From: Flavobacterium sp. N2038
Lineage (GTDB): Bacteria; Bacteroidota; Bacteroidia; Flavobacteriales; Flavobacteriaceae
Direction: 5' to 3'
Assembly (NCBI RefSeq): GCF_025947185.1
Contig: NZ_CP110001.1
Span: forward strand, 1,302,001-1,366,000
Length of the DNA: 64,000 bases
Shown here: in pieces, positions 1 through 9,146 of the stretch
How positions within the stretch are numbered: the first letter of the stretch is position 1
Layout: the number at the start of each line of letters is the position of its first letter
Notes under the pieces: model-generated
Told to the model about the DNA's origin: nothing
Seen by the model: the letters and a program-made list of their open reading frames with translations, nothing else
Databases searched by the model: none
Translations under genes and position numbers: made by a program

Positions 1-1
1 A

Positions 2-1615
2 GGAGATCAATCAGATAATGTAAATTTAAGAGATAATGATGTAATCCGAATTCCTGCTTATACTCAGAGGGTTGTAGTAGAAGGGGAAGTAAAACGTCCT
101 GGTATTTTTGAAATGAAAAAAGGAGAGACATTTACAGATCTATTGTCTTTTGCTTCAGGATTTAACGAATTTGCATATACAGCATCTGTGAATGTGATGC
201 AAAAAACAGGAAAAGAGTTTAAGGTACATGATATCAATGAAAGTGAATATAATTCATATTTGCCACAATCTGGGGATGTTTTCAGAGTAACTAAAATTTT
301 AAATCGATTTGAAAATCGTATTAAAATTGAAGGAGCAGTTTTCAGACCAGATTATTATTCTTATAATGATGGTATGAGAATCTCAGATCTTATTACCAGA
401 GCCGAAGGATTAAAAGAAGATGCTTATACAAAAAGAGCAAGAATTATTCGCTTAAAGACTGATTTAACGACTGAAATTGTCAATGTAGATTTAGGAAATG
501 CTTTGTCTGGGGATTTAAATGCTGATATTGAATTAAAACGAGAAGATATTATTACGGTTTATTCGATTCTTGATTTTAGAGAAGAATATAAAATTACTAT
601 TGATGGAGAGGTTAAAAATCCTGGGGAATATGAGTATTTTGAAAATTTAACTTTAAATGATTTAGTTGTTCAGGTAGGTGGACTGACAGGTTCTGCGTCA
701 AAAAGAGTAGAAATTGCAAGAATGGTAAAATCAGATGTAATTGATGATGCTGATCCAAAACGTATAGAATTGGTTGAACTTGAAATTACTGCTGATAACA
801 ATGAACAAATTAAAAATTTTGTATTAAAACCGTTTGATGTGATTAATATCCGTAAAATGGCAGTTTATGAAAAGCCAGAAATGGTAAAAGTTAGCGGAGC
901 AGTAACTTATCCAGGTAAATATGTTTTAGCTAATAAAAAAGAAACAGTTTATAATGTTGTAATGCGAGCAGGAGGGTTAACATCTATTGCCAATCTGGAT
1001 GGTATGAAAATAAAAAGACCAATTAAAGAGGAGCAGATTAAACAATTAGAAAATATAAATCTTAATCTTGATAAAAAAAATGATGAAGACGAAGAATTGT
1101 CAAAATCAAAGCAAGAGGGTTTGAATTTAAAACAAAAAGATACACTTAGTTCTAAGTTGTCAAAAAAACTTAGAGATGAACTAAAATATGCTACAATTCC
1201 AGTTAATTGGGAAAAAATTGTAAAAGATAAAAATCACTATTCTAATGTTACCTTATTTCCTGGAGATGAGATCGAGGTAGCGGTTTATAACGAAGGTGTT
1301 AAAGTTACTGGAAATGTCTTGCTTACTTCCGAAATTCCATATAGAAGCGGAAAAGGATTTAAATATTATATAAATTCTGTTGGAGGTGTAGATAGTAAGG
1401 GGTGGAAGAAAAAAGCCTATATTATTTATCCAAACGGAAAAGCATCTGTAACTCAGTCATTTTTGTTTTTTAGATCATATCCAAGGGTGGAGCCTGATTC
1501 ACAGATAGTTGTTCCGGAAAAACCTGAGACAAAAAAAATGAGTACTGGAGAATGGGTTAGTATAGGAAGTGTACTTACTAGTTTGGCATTATTAATAGTT
1601 ACAGCATTTAAATAA
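2..1615 (+). CDS. Multi-SLBB polysaccharide export protein (Wza-like), 5' end outside window
   Basis: The reading frame is open from base 2, upstream of the first in-window ATG (113), so this is the C-terminal part of a larger gene. At least four to five SLBB-type repeats are visible, each with a G-x-V-x-x-P-G or similar core followed by a D-L-h-x-x-A-G-G-L helix (for example near residues 71-100, 162-193 and 258-290 counted from base 113). A charged, coiled-coil-like insert sits near residues 305-350, and the protein ends in a hydrophobic helix. Such long SLBB proteins serve as the outer-membrane/periplasmic exit of capsule or exopolysaccharide in Bacteroidota. The Wzz-like gene starts 6 bp downstream, which supports an export pair. 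The N-terminal Poly_export domain is not visible here. Confidence 0.85.
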   Translation, partial: GDQSDNVNLRDNDVIRIPAYTQRVVVEGEVKRPGIFEMKKGETFTDLLSFASGFNEFAYTASVNVMQKTGKEFKVHDINESEYNSYLPQSGDVFRVTKILNRFENRIKIEGAVFRPDYYSYNDGMRISDLITRAEGLKEDAYTKRARIIRLKTDLTTEIVNVDLGNALSGDLNADIELKREDIITVYSILDFREEYKITIDGEVKNPGEYEYFENLTLNDLVVQVGGLTGSASKRVEIARMVKSDVIDDADPKRIELVELEITADNNEQIKNFVLKPFDVINIRKMAVYEKPEMVKVSGAVTYPGKYVLANKKETVYNVVMRAGGLTSIANLDGMKIKRPIKEEQIKQLENINLNLDKKNDEDEELSKSKQEGLNLKQKDTLSSKLSKKLRDELKYATIPVNWEKIVKDKNHYSNVTLFPGDEIEVAVYNEGVKVTGNVLLTSEIPYRSGKGFKYYINSVGGVDSKGWKKKAYIIYPNGKASVTQSFLFFRSYPRVEPDSQIVVPEKPETKKMSTGEWVSIGSVLTSLALLIVTAFK

Positions 1616-1621
1616 TTTTTA

Positions 1622-2689
1622 ATGGAAAAGAAAACTATTGAAAACGATGAGGTATCGTTAAAAGAACTAATAATAGAAGTAAAAGCATGGTATGCTTATT
1701 TATTGTCTCAATGGAAAATTATTATGTTAGCTGGATTAATTGGAGCGGTTTCAGGTTTAACATATTCACTTATTAAAAAACCTATTTATACTGCTACTTT
1801 ATCTTTTGCCTTAGAAGATGAAAAAGGTGGAGGAGGCATTGGAGGAGCATTAGGATTGGCTAGCTCTTTTGGATTTGATTTAGGGGGGAGTGGAGGAGGA
1901 ATATTTACTGGTTCAAACTTAACTGAACTATTTAAATCTAGATCAATGGTTGAAAAGACTCTTTTATCACCAGTTACTTTAAATGGAAAAGTAATCTCAT
2001 TAGCCGAAATGTATATTCAAAATAACAACTGGCGTAAAGGTTGGAATGATAATCAACAATTCGCATCTATTAAATTTTTGCCTTATGCAAATCGTGAAAA
2101 ATTCACTCGTGCACAAGATAGTATTATGGGAGTTATTTATAGAAATCTCTCTCAAGGAGGACTAACAGTTGCACAAAAAGATAAAAAGATATCAATTGTT
2201 AATATTGATGTTACTTCTACAAATGAGCTTTTTGCTAAATATTTTTGTGAGGCATTAGCAAAACAAGTTTCAGATTTTTATGTAAGTACAAAAAGTAAGA
2301 AAGCAAGAATCAATATGTCTATTTTACAATACCAAACAGATTCAATTCGTAGAGAGCTTAATGGCTCTATTACAGGTGTAGCTATTGCCAATGATAATAC
2401 ATTTAACTTAAACCCCGCGTTAAATGTACATAGGGCGCCATCTGCAAGGAGACAAGTAGATGTTCAGGCTAATACAGCTATACTTACTGAACTTGTAAAA
2501 CAAACTGAATTGGCTAAAGTTACACTACGAAAAGAAACACCTCTTATTCAGGAAATAGATAGGCCAATTTTGCCTTTAAAAATGGAACGTGTAGGAAAGG
2601 CTAAAGGATTAACAATAGGGGCTTTTTTAGGTGGTTTTTTAATTGTTTTAGTGTTAATTGTTAAAAAATTACTAAAAGGTTTGAGCTAA
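1622..2689 (+). CDS. Wzz-type chain-length determinant / polysaccharide co-polymerase
   Basis: Inner-membrane protein with a transmembrane helix near residues 31-50, a periplasmic part, and a second helix near 330-348 preceded by a proline-containing stretch (R-P-I-L-P-L), the classical Wzz layout. A glycine-rich segment lies at about 69-93. At 355 aa it has no room for a cytoplasmic tyrosine-kinase domain, so it is a Wzz rather than a Wzc protein; no kinase or phosphatase gene is seen nearby. It should set polymer length together with the upstream SLBB exporter and the EpsG-like polymerase at 16.7 kb. A 65 bp gap separates it from pseB, with no clear terminator or promoter. Confidence 0.85.
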   Translation: MEKKTIENDEVSLKELIIEVKAWYAYLLSQWKIIMLAGLIGAVSGLTYSLIKKPIYTATLSFALEDEKGGGGIGGALGLASSFGFDLGGSGGGIFTGSNLTELFKSRSMVEKTLLSPVTLNGKVISLAEMYIQNNNWRKGWNDNQQFASIKFLPYANREKFTRAQDSIMGVIYRNLSQGGLTVAQKDKKISIVNIDVTSTNELFAKYFCEALAKQVSDFYVSTKSKKARINMSILQYQTDSIRRELNGSITGVAIANDNTFNLNPALNVHRAPSARRQVDVQANTAILTELVKQTELAKVTLRKETPLIQEIDRPILPLKMERVGKAKGLTIGAFLGGFLIVLVLIVKKLLKGLS

Positions 2690-2754
2690 TGGTTTTAATC
2701 GTAAAATAAAGCTGAAATACTTTTAATAATAATAAATTTAGAAAATAATATAAT

Positions 2755-3765
2755 ATGGATCTTGTAAATAAAACAATATTAATAACAGGTGGTACAGGCT
2801 CTTTAGGAAAATCACTGACTTCACATATTTTTGAGCATTACCCAAAAGTGAAGAAATTAATAATTTTTTCGAGAGATGAACAGAAACAATTTCAGATGGC
2901 TCAGGAATATCCTGAGAAGGACTATCCCCAGATTAGATTTTTCTTAGGAGATGTTCGTGACCAAGAAAGGCTTATGAGAGCTTTTCAAGGAGTTGATATT
3001 GTAATTCACGCTGCTGCTATGAAGCATGTTCACTTAGCAGAATATAATCCGGATGAGTGTATTAAAACAAATATTGGAGGAGCTCAAAATGTTATACATG
3101 CTGCCCTTGAAACAGGTGTTCAGGATGTTGTGGCCTTATCGACAGATAAAGCTTGCGCACCTATTAACTTATATGGGGCTACAAAACTTACATCGGATAA
3201 ATTGTTTGTCGCTGCTAATAATATAAAAGGTAGAAATCCAATTAAATTTTCGGTTGTAAGATATGGTAACGTGATGGGATCTAATGGTTCTGTAATTCCA
3301 TTCTTCATGAAAAAGAAATCAGAGGGGGTACTTCCTATTACTGATGCTTCTATGACCAGATTTAATATATCGCTGCAGGGCGGTGTAGATATGGTTATGC
3401 ATGCAATTAAACATGCATGGGGTGGTGAAATATTCATACCAAAAATTCCTTCATACAAAATTACTGATGTAGCAGAGGCAATTGCTCCTGAATGCAAATT
3501 GAATATTATAGGAATCAGACCAGGAGAAAAAATCCACGAAGAGATGATCACTTCATCAGATTCATATAATACATTCGATTTAGGGAAGTATTTTACTATA
3601 CTTCCATCAGTGCCTAATTTTGACCTTGATAAATTTATCACCTTCTTCGATGCTCAAAAAGTAGAAGAGGGGTTTAATTATAACTCAGGTACTAATACTG
3701 AATGGGAAACTGTAGAAGGTTTAAGGGAACTTATAAAAGAACACGTAGATGCAACATTTAACTAA
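2755..3765 (+). CDS. pseB: UDP-GlcNAc 4,6-dehydratase (5-inverting), PseB
   Basis: Short-chain dehydrogenase fold with the NAD(P) motif TGGTGSLG at residues 11-18 and catalytic T130-D131-K132 plus Y140-x3-K144. The length (336 aa) and the N-terminal S-R-D-E-x-K-Q region fit PseB/FlaA1, which converts UDP-GlcNAc to the 4-keto-6-deoxy-L-arabino sugar, the first step to pseudaminic acid. The Tyr in the active site separates it from the long FlaA1/WbpM-type paralogue at 26.8 kb, which has Met there. It overlaps pseC by 17 bp, so the two are co-translated. Composition of pseB-pseC looks less AT-rich than the genes that follow. Confidence 0.92.
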   Translation: MDLVNKTILITGGTGSLGKSLTSHIFEHYPKVKKLIIFSRDEQKQFQMAQEYPEKDYPQIRFFLGDVRDQERLMRAFQGVDIVIHAAAMKHVHLAEYNPDECIKTNIGGAQNVIHAALETGVQDVVALSTDKACAPINLYGATKLTSDKLFVAANNIKGRNPIKFSVVRYGNVMGSNGSVIPFFMKKKSEGVLPITDASMTRFNISLQGGVDMVMHAIKHAWGGEIFIPKIPSYKITDVAEAIAPECKLNIIGIRPGEKIHEEMITSSDSYNTFDLGKYFTILPSVPNFDLDKFITFFDAQKVEEGFNYNSGTNTEWETVEGLRELIKEHVDATFN

Positions 3766-4963
3766 AGAGGGAAAGGCAATACCATATGGTCGCCAAAATA
3801 TAACTCAGGAAGATATTGATGCAGTTATCTCGGCATTACAGTCTGACTACTTAACTCAAGGTCCTAGAATTGCCGAATTTGAGGCTGCTTTTGCAAAGTA
3901 TATTGGTTGTAAATATGCCGTAGCTTTATCTAACGGTACAGCTGCTCTGCATCTGTGTGCGCTTGCCCTTGATGTAAAAGAAGGTGATAAAGTAATTACT
4001 ACACCAATAACTTTTGCAGCATCTGCCAATTGTATAAAGTATTGTGGTGGTGATGTAGTATTTGCTGACATAGATCCTTCTACTTATCTATTAGATATAA
4101 ATAATGTACGACGTTTACTTGAGGAATCTCCTAAAGGGACTTATAAAGGTATTATTCCGGTAGACTTTGCAGGTAAAGCTATTGATCTTGAGGCTTTCAG
4201 AAAACTTGCCGATGAATATGGGCTTTGGATTATTGAAGATGCCTGTCATGCGCCAGGAGGCTATTTTACTGATAAGACTGGAAAACAGCAAAATTGCGGT
4301 AATGGAAATTTTGCTGATCTAGCGATATTTTCTTTTCACCCAGTAAAACACATTGCTTGTGGTGAAGGTGGTATGATAACAACTAATAATGAAGCATTGT
4401 ACAATAAGCTATTAATGCTACGTACACACGGTATTACTAAGAGTGATTCTGATTATACCAACAGTATTGCTTTTGCTGCAGGTACACCTGAGGCGGAAAA
4501 TTATCCTGGTTGGTATATGGAAATGCAGACGCTTGGGTATAACTACAGATTAACTGATTTTCAGGCGGCTCTAGGAATAACACAATTGAAAAAGGCAGAT
4601 GAAGGAATTAATAAAAGAAGGGAAATAGCTGCAATCTATAATGATGCCTTTGCTGATAAATTATACATTAAAGGCCAATCGGGTGTTGTAGAAGGACATG
4701 CTTACCACCTTTATGTTATAGAGGTAGAAGATAGGCTTGGCTTGTATAACTTCTTAAGGGAAAATAAGATTTTTGCCCAAATACATTATATCCCATGCCA
4801 CCTTATGCCTTATTACAGACTTCAGGGTTGGAATGAGGGCGATATGGTAATAGCTGAAGAATATTATAAAAACTGTATAAGCTTACCAATGTATCCAACA
4901 TTAACAGTAGAAGAACAAGAATTTGTTATTCAAATTATAAGTTCTTATTATGAAAGAAAATAA
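3749..4963 (+). CDS. pseC: UDP-4-keto-6-deoxy-GlcNAc (altrose form) aminotransferase, PseC
   Basis: DegT/DnrJ/EryC1 family PLP enzyme of 404 aa. The family start I-P-Y-G-R-Q is at residues 11-16, S-N-G-T-A-A-L-H at 61-68, the E-D-A-C-H-A motif near 163-168, and the Schiff-base lysine in H-P-V-K-H (K200). PseC makes UDP-4-amino-4,6-dideoxy-beta-L-AltNAc from the PseB product. The start overlaps the end of pseB and the end overlaps the next gene by 14 bp. The pair PseB-PseC is diagnostic for a pseudaminic-acid-type branch rather than a legionaminic one. Confidence 0.92.
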   Translation: MQHLTKEGKAIPYGRQNITQEDIDAVISALQSDYLTQGPRIAEFEAAFAKYIGCKYAVALSNGTAALHLCALALDVKEGDKVITTPITFAASANCIKYCGGDVVFADIDPSTYLLDINNVRRLLEESPKGTYKGIIPVDFAGKAIDLEAFRKLADEYGLWIIEDACHAPGGYFTDKTGKQQNCGNGNFADLAIFSFHPVKHIACGEGGMITTNNEALYNKLLMLRTHGITKSDSDYTNSIAFAAGTPEAENYPGWYMEMQTLGYNYRLTDFQAALGITQLKKADEGINKRREIAAIYNDAFADKLYIKGQSGVVEGHAYHLYVIEVEDRLGLYNFLRENKIFAQIHYIPCHLMPYYRLQGWNEGDMVIAEEYYKNCISLPMYPTLTVEEQEFVIQIISSYYERK

Positions 4964-5624
4964 TCAGAAAGAATCTTTTCTTGCCTACGAAGCTAATGCT
5001 TGGTTTGATAGAAATCGAGCAATAATAAAGAAGTATGACTCTAACAAAGACAGAGTCATTACGTTGATCGATGAGTATAATCTGAATCCAAAAAAAGTTC
5101 TCGAAATTGGATCTTCTGCTGGATATAGAATTAATGCCTTAAAATCTAGATACAAAGAATGTGAGGTTTATGGTATTGATCCTTCTGAGAAAGCTATAGA
5201 ATATGGGAGAAGACATTTTTCTGATGTGAATTTTATACACGGAACAGCAGATAATTTAGAGAGTTTAGAAAATCACTCTATTGATATTGTTATTGTTGGT
5301 TTTGTTTTTTATGTTATTGATAGGGATATTTTATTTAAAGTTATATCCGAAATCGATAGGGTTCTAAAAAATGGAGGTATATTAATTATTGTTGATTTTT
5401 TCTCAGAAAAGTCATTGAAGAATGTTTACGAACATATTAATGAATTTACTGCATTCTCATTTAAACAGAATTATGAAGAAATTTTCACATCGTCTAAATT
5501 ATACTATCTCTTAGATAAGTCGACTTGGAATCATACTGAAAAAGTACTTGATGCAACCGACAATTATTATGATAAATACAGTATTTCACTCCTTAAGAAA
5601 GATACTGTCGCAAGTTACAGGTAA
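4950..5624 (+). CDS. Class I SAM-dependent methyltransferase
   Basis: A 224 aa protein with SAM-binding motif I (L-E-I-G-S-S-A-G-Y-R, about residues 51-60), an acidic motif II (Y-G-I-D-P-S) and a post-motif region (R-V-L-K-N-G-G) typical of Methyltransf_11 proteins. The substrate cannot be read from sequence. Its position between pseC and the rest of the nonulosonate genes, with a 14 bp overlap to pseC, suggests it methylates the nonulosonic acid or its precursor (O- or N-methyl). Composition becomes clearly more AT-rich from this gene onward. Confidence 0.8.
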   Translation: MKENNQKESFLAYEANAWFDRNRAIIKKYDSNKDRVITLIDEYNLNPKKVLEIGSSAGYRINALKSRYKECEVYGIDPSEKAIEYGRRHFSDVNFIHGTADNLESLENHSIDIVIVGFVFYVIDRDILFKVISEIDRVLKNGGILIIVDFFSEKSLKNVYEHINEFTAFSFKQNYEEIFTSSKLYYLLDKSTWNHTEKVLDATDNYYDKYSISLLKKDTVASYR

Positions 5625-6516
5625 TAGACTAAGATTAAAAATATCTAAATTGAATAATAAAATAATATTAGGAACCGTTCAGATGGGCTTAGATTACGGT
5701 ATTAATAATACAACGGGAAAAGTAAGCTTTGAAAACAGTTGTAAAATTCTAAGAAAGGCCTTCGAATTAGGTATTAATACCTTAGATACGGCAGAAGCTT
5801 ATGGAGACGCTCATAAAGTAATAGGTGATTTTCATGAATTAAATCCGGATTCAATATTTAATATCATAACTAAGATACCACATGATGATGTTGAAAGTAT
5901 TGAAAATAAAATAAATACTTATTTAAAAGAACTAAATGTTAATTTTCTTGAAGTTTTGATGTTTCATTCTTTTGATTCTTATTTAAAGAATAAAAACAAT
6001 ATCGGAATTTTGAAAAAATTTAAGCAAGAGGGTATTATAAATCATATTGGAGTTTCAGTTTATACAAATGAACAAATTGAAATATTGTTGTTTGATGATA
6101 ATATTTCTGTGGTACAGATGCCTTTCAATTTACTAGATAATATATCGTTGCGCGGTGATTTAATGCACAGTTTAAAGAAAAATGGAAAGCTTATTCATAC
6201 AAGGTCAGCTTTTCTACAGGGACTTTTTTTTAAAGAGAACTTTAATGATAGTATTATAACAAAAAGTTTGCAATCTGAATTAATTGAGATAAAAAACATT
6301 GCTAGAGAAGAGAATATAAGTATTTCAAATTTAGCATTGAGTTATTGCTTAAATGAAGAGCTAATTGACCAAGTTTTAATTGGTGTAGATTCTGAGAAGC
6401 AGCTTATAGACAATTTAGACGCTTTTAATTATAAGCCAACTAAGACTATAATTGATAAAGTTAATTCTTTAAAAGTCGTAGATTTAGATTTATTGAACCC
6501 TTCATTATGGAAATAA
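5569..6516 (+). CDS. Aldo/keto reductase in the pseudaminic-type module
   Basis: AKR-fold protein. Numbering from the longest frame (TTG at 5548), the catalytic tetrad is visible as D80 (L-D-T-A-E), Y85 (A-Y-G), K109 (T-K-I-P) and H140 (M-F-H-S). Start choice is unsure: ATG at 5551 or 5569 would overlap the methyltransferase by 56-74 bp, whereas the conserved family start (N-K-I-I-L-G-T-V-Q) fits a TTG at 5650, 25 bp after the upstream stop. It probably reduces or oxidises a keto intermediate of the acidic sugar or its side chain; the exact step is unknown. AKR genes are an extra over the canonical PseBCHGIF pathway. Confidence 0.85.
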   Translation: MINTVFHSLRKILSQVTGNRLRLKISKLNNKIILGTVQMGLDYGINNTTGKVSFENSCKILRKAFELGINTLDTAEAYGDAHKVIGDFHELNPDSIFNIITKIPHDDVESIENKINTYLKELNVNFLEVLMFHSFDSYLKNKNNIGILKKFKQEGIINHIGVSVYTNEQIEILLFDDNISVVQMPFNLLDNISLRGDLMHSLKKNGKLIHTRSAFLQGLFFKENFNDSIITKSLQSELIEIKNIAREENISISNLALSYCLNEELIDQVLIGVDSEKQLIDNLDAFNYKPTKTIIDKVNSLKVVDLDLLNPSLWK

Positions 6517-7268
6517 AAACAGTTTTAGTTACTCAAGCAAGATTAGGAAGTACTAGGCTTCCTGGGAAAATTTTAAAAGAAATTAAAGGTAAATCTTTGC
6601 TTGAAATTCATTTAAACAGGTTAAAAAAATGTTTGAATATTTCAAAAATAATAATAGCGACTACAACTTTAGATATTGATCAACTAATTTGCGATAAAGT
6701 TAAGGAATGGGGGTATGATACTTACCGTGGATCTGAATTGGATGTATTAGATCGATTTTATCAATCAGTAAAAGACGAAAACCCAGATTGGATCGTAAGA
6801 GTTACCTCAGACTGTCCATTAATAGATCCTAATTTAGTTGATGAAATTGTAACATTTGTTCAACAGAATAATAAAGATTATGGATCAAATGTATTGATTG
6901 AAAATTTTCCAGATGGGCAAGATATTGAAGTATTTAAATTTTCGGCTCTTGAAAAAGCTTGGAAGGAAGCTAAATTACTTTCGGATCGAGAACATGTAAC
7001 ATTGTATGTAAGAAATAATTCAGATTTTAATGGAGGGAATTTATTTTCATCGATTAATTATCCATGTCTTTCGGATTTTTCTAATATAAGGATGACTGTG
7101 GACGAACAGAGAGATTTTGATTTAATAGAAATCCTTGTAAATTCATTAGGTACAGATAGAACTTGGAAAGAATATACAAATTTCATTATTGAAAATGATT
7201 TAGCTTGTATAAATGATCAAATTATAAGAAATGAAGGATTATTGAAATCATTAAAAAAAGATAAATAA
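6507..7268 (+). CDS. SpsF-type cytidylyltransferase (CMP-nonulosonate synthetase candidate)
   Basis: A 253 aa nucleotidyltransferase with the N-terminal signature T-Q-A-R-L-G-S-T-R-L-P-G-K (about residues 9-21), R-V-T-S-D-C-P-L-I-D-P near 100-110 and S-D-R-E-H-V-T near 160. This is the COG1861/SpsF branch related to NeuA/PseF and KdsB. It is expected to activate the sugar acid with CTP. It overlaps the reductase by 10 bp and the aminotransferase by 1 bp (TAATG). A paralogue sits at 31.1 kb and a NeuA-type enzyme at 49.6 kb, so the locus holds three candidate CMP-sugar synthetases. Confidence 0.85.
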   Translation: MEIKTVLVTQARLGSTRLPGKILKEIKGKSLLEIHLNRLKKCLNISKIIIATTTLDIDQLICDKVKEWGYDTYRGSELDVLDRFYQSVKDENPDWIVRVTSDCPLIDPNLVDEIVTFVQQNNKDYGSNVLIENFPDGQDIEVFKFSALEKAWKEAKLLSDREHVTLYVRNNSDFNGGNLFSSINYPCLSDFSNIRMTVDEQRDFDLIEILVNSLGTDRTWKEYTNFIIENDLACINDQIIRNEGLLKSLKKDK

Positions 7269-8578
7269 TGGGGACAGGACAAGAACTGTATAAAAAAGCT
7301 AAAACATTAATCCCAGGAGGTACAATGTTATTATCTAAGAGGCCGGAGATGTTTTTACCAGATTTATGGCCATCTTATTTTTCAAAAGCAAAAGGATGCA
7401 AAATTTGGGATTTGGATGGTAAGGAGCTTTTGGATATGTCAATAATGGGGATTGGGACTAATACTCTTGGATATGGGAATGACGAAGTGGATAATGCCGT
7501 TTTGGAAACTATCAAAAATGGAAATATGACAACCCTAAATTGTCCAGAAGAGGTTTACTTAGCAGAAAAACTTGTAGAACTGAATCCTTGGGCTGACATG
7601 GTTCGTTTTGCAAGAAGTGGTGGTGAAGCAAATTCGATTGCGATTCGTATAGCACGTGCTGCATCTGGAAAAGATAAAGTAGCTATTTGTGGATATCATG
7701 GATGGCATGATTGGTATTTGTCAGCAAATCATAACGATGGTGGTGATGAATTGTCTGGTCATTTGTTGGCAGGACTTAGTCCTAAAGGGGTTCCTAAAAA
7801 CTTAAAAGATACTGTTTATCCGTTTAATTATAACAATTTTGAAGAGCTACTTACGATTGTTAATACTAATGAAATTGGTGTAATTAAAATGGAGGTACTT
7901 AGAAATTTTGGACCTGAGGATAATTTTTTGCAAAAGGTGAGAAATCTCGCTACAGAAAGAAATATTGTACTAATCTTTGATGAATGTACATCAGGATTTA
8001 GAGAGACTTTTGGTGGAATTTACCAAAAGTTTGGTGTTGAGCCAGATATTGCTATGTATGGCAAAACAATAGGCAATGGTTATGCCTTAACTGCAGTTGT
8101 TGGTAGAAGAGAAGTAATGGAAGCTGCCCAGCAAACTTTTATTAGTAGTACGTTTTGGACTGAAAGAATAGGTCCAACAGCAGCTTTAGCCACTCTAAAA
8201 GTTATGGAAAAGTTAAAATCTTGGGAAATTATCACTGAAACGGGTACTAAAATGCGAGATGGCTGGCAGAAATTGGCAGATCTGCATAATCTAAATATTT
8301 CGATTTCAGGAATTCCGGCATTAAGTACTTATAGTTTTGATAGTTCTAATGCTCTATTATACAAAACACTAATAGCTCAGGAAATGTTGGAAAAAGGGTT
8401 TTTAGCAAGTACAAATTTTTACGCATCTACAACTCATTCTGATGCAGATTTGGAATCTTATTTTAATGCTTTAGATGAAGTTTATACTCTTATCGCAAAA
8501 TGTGAAAGTAACGTTTTAAAAATAGAAGATCTATTAAAAGGACCAGTATGTCATGGTGGATTTAAAAGATTAAACTAA
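7268..8578 (+). CDS. Class III (glutamate-1-semialdehyde-type) aminotransferase
   Basis: A 436 aa fold-type I PLP enzyme. S-G-G-E-A-N lies at 117-122, the cofactor aspartate in F-D-E-C-T-S-G-F (D239 region), and the PLP lysine in Y-G-K-T-I-G-N-G (K266). It resembles HemL-type aminotransferases, but its place in a sugar operon, between a cytidylyltransferase and two acetyltransferases, argues for amination of a sugar-acid intermediate instead of haem synthesis. With the two GNATs downstream it could install an acylated amino group beyond those made by PseC. The function is inferred from context. Confidence 0.85.
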   Translation: MGTGQELYKKAKTLIPGGTMLLSKRPEMFLPDLWPSYFSKAKGCKIWDLDGKELLDMSIMGIGTNTLGYGNDEVDNAVLETIKNGNMTTLNCPEEVYLAEKLVELNPWADMVRFARSGGEANSIAIRIARAASGKDKVAICGYHGWHDWYLSANHNDGGDELSGHLLAGLSPKGVPKNLKDTVYPFNYNNFEELLTIVNTNEIGVIKMEVLRNFGPEDNFLQKVRNLATERNIVLIFDECTSGFRETFGGIYQKFGVEPDIAMYGKTIGNGYALTAVVGRREVMEAAQQTFISSTFWTERIGPTAALATLKVMEKLKSWEIITETGTKMRDGWQKLADLHNLNISISGIPALSTYSFDSSNALLYKTLIAQEMLEKGFLASTNFYASTTHSDADLESYFNALDEVYTLIAKCESNVLKIEDLLKGPVCHGGFKRLN

Positions 8579-8585
8579 ACTTGAT

Positions 8586-9146
8586 ATGTCATTATATAGC
8601 TGTTTAGAGAAACAAATTTTTGAATTTGAGAACTTTAAAATTGTTCCAATCCGTTATGAAGATCGATTTAAAATTATGGAATGGAGGAATGAACAAATTT
8701 ATCATTTGCGACAAGATAAACCACTTACGAGTGAAGATCAAGAGTATTACTTTAAAAATGTAATATCTCATCTTTTTGATCAGGAAAAGCCCAGCCAAAT
8801 TTTGTTTTCTTTTTTAGAAAATGATATATGTGTTGGTTATGGAGGACTTGTCCATATTAATTGGATTGATAAAAATGCCGAAATATCATTTATTATGAAA
8901 ACCGATTTAGAAATGAATCATTTTCAATCATATTGGATAACATATTTAGGTTTGATTGAGCAGCTAGCTTTTAACGAATTAAATCTACACAAAATTTATA
9001 CATATGCCTTTGACTTAAGGCCAAAATTGTATGATGCCTTATATAATGCAGGTTTTACTGAAGATGCAAGATTATCTGAACATTGTTTTTTTGAGAGCAA
9101 TTATATTGACGTAGTAATACATGCAAAAACTAATACTTTATGTTAA
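8586..9146 (+). CDS. GNAT N-acetyltransferase, PseH-like
   Basis: A 186 aa GNAT protein. The N-terminal region carries I-V-P-I-R-Y-E-D and M-E-W-R-N-E followed by a tyrosine- and acid-rich stretch, as in PseH (UDP-4-amino sugar N-acetyltransferase). The central V-G-Y-G-G-L and later A-F-N-E-L-N-L-H-K-I match the acetyl-CoA-binding and C-terminal segments of the fold. It most likely acetylates the 4-amino group made by PseC. It starts 7 bp after the class III aminotransferase and overlaps the next GNAT by 7 bp. Confidence 0.8.
   Translation: MSLYSCLEKQIFEFENFKIVPIRYEDRFKIMEWRNEQIYHLRQDKPLTSEDQEYYFKNVISHLFDQEKPSQILFSFLENDICVGYGGLVHINWIDKNAEISFIMKTDLEMNHFQSYWITYLGLIEQLAFNELNLHKIYTYAFDLRPKLYDALYNAGFTEDARLSEHCFFESNYIDVVIHAKTNTLC

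Noticed and set aside
3120-3641. Long minus-strand open frame (173 codons) inside pseB
   Set aside because: It lies completely inside a well-supported gene, has no recognisable motif, and arises from the codon pattern of the opposite strand.
7268-8578. Glutamate-1-semialdehyde aminotransferase (hemL) for haem synthesis
   Set aside because: Although the fold and motifs are similar, the gene sits in a coupled sugar operon with no other tetrapyrrole gene, and family relatives act in nonulosonate-type loci.
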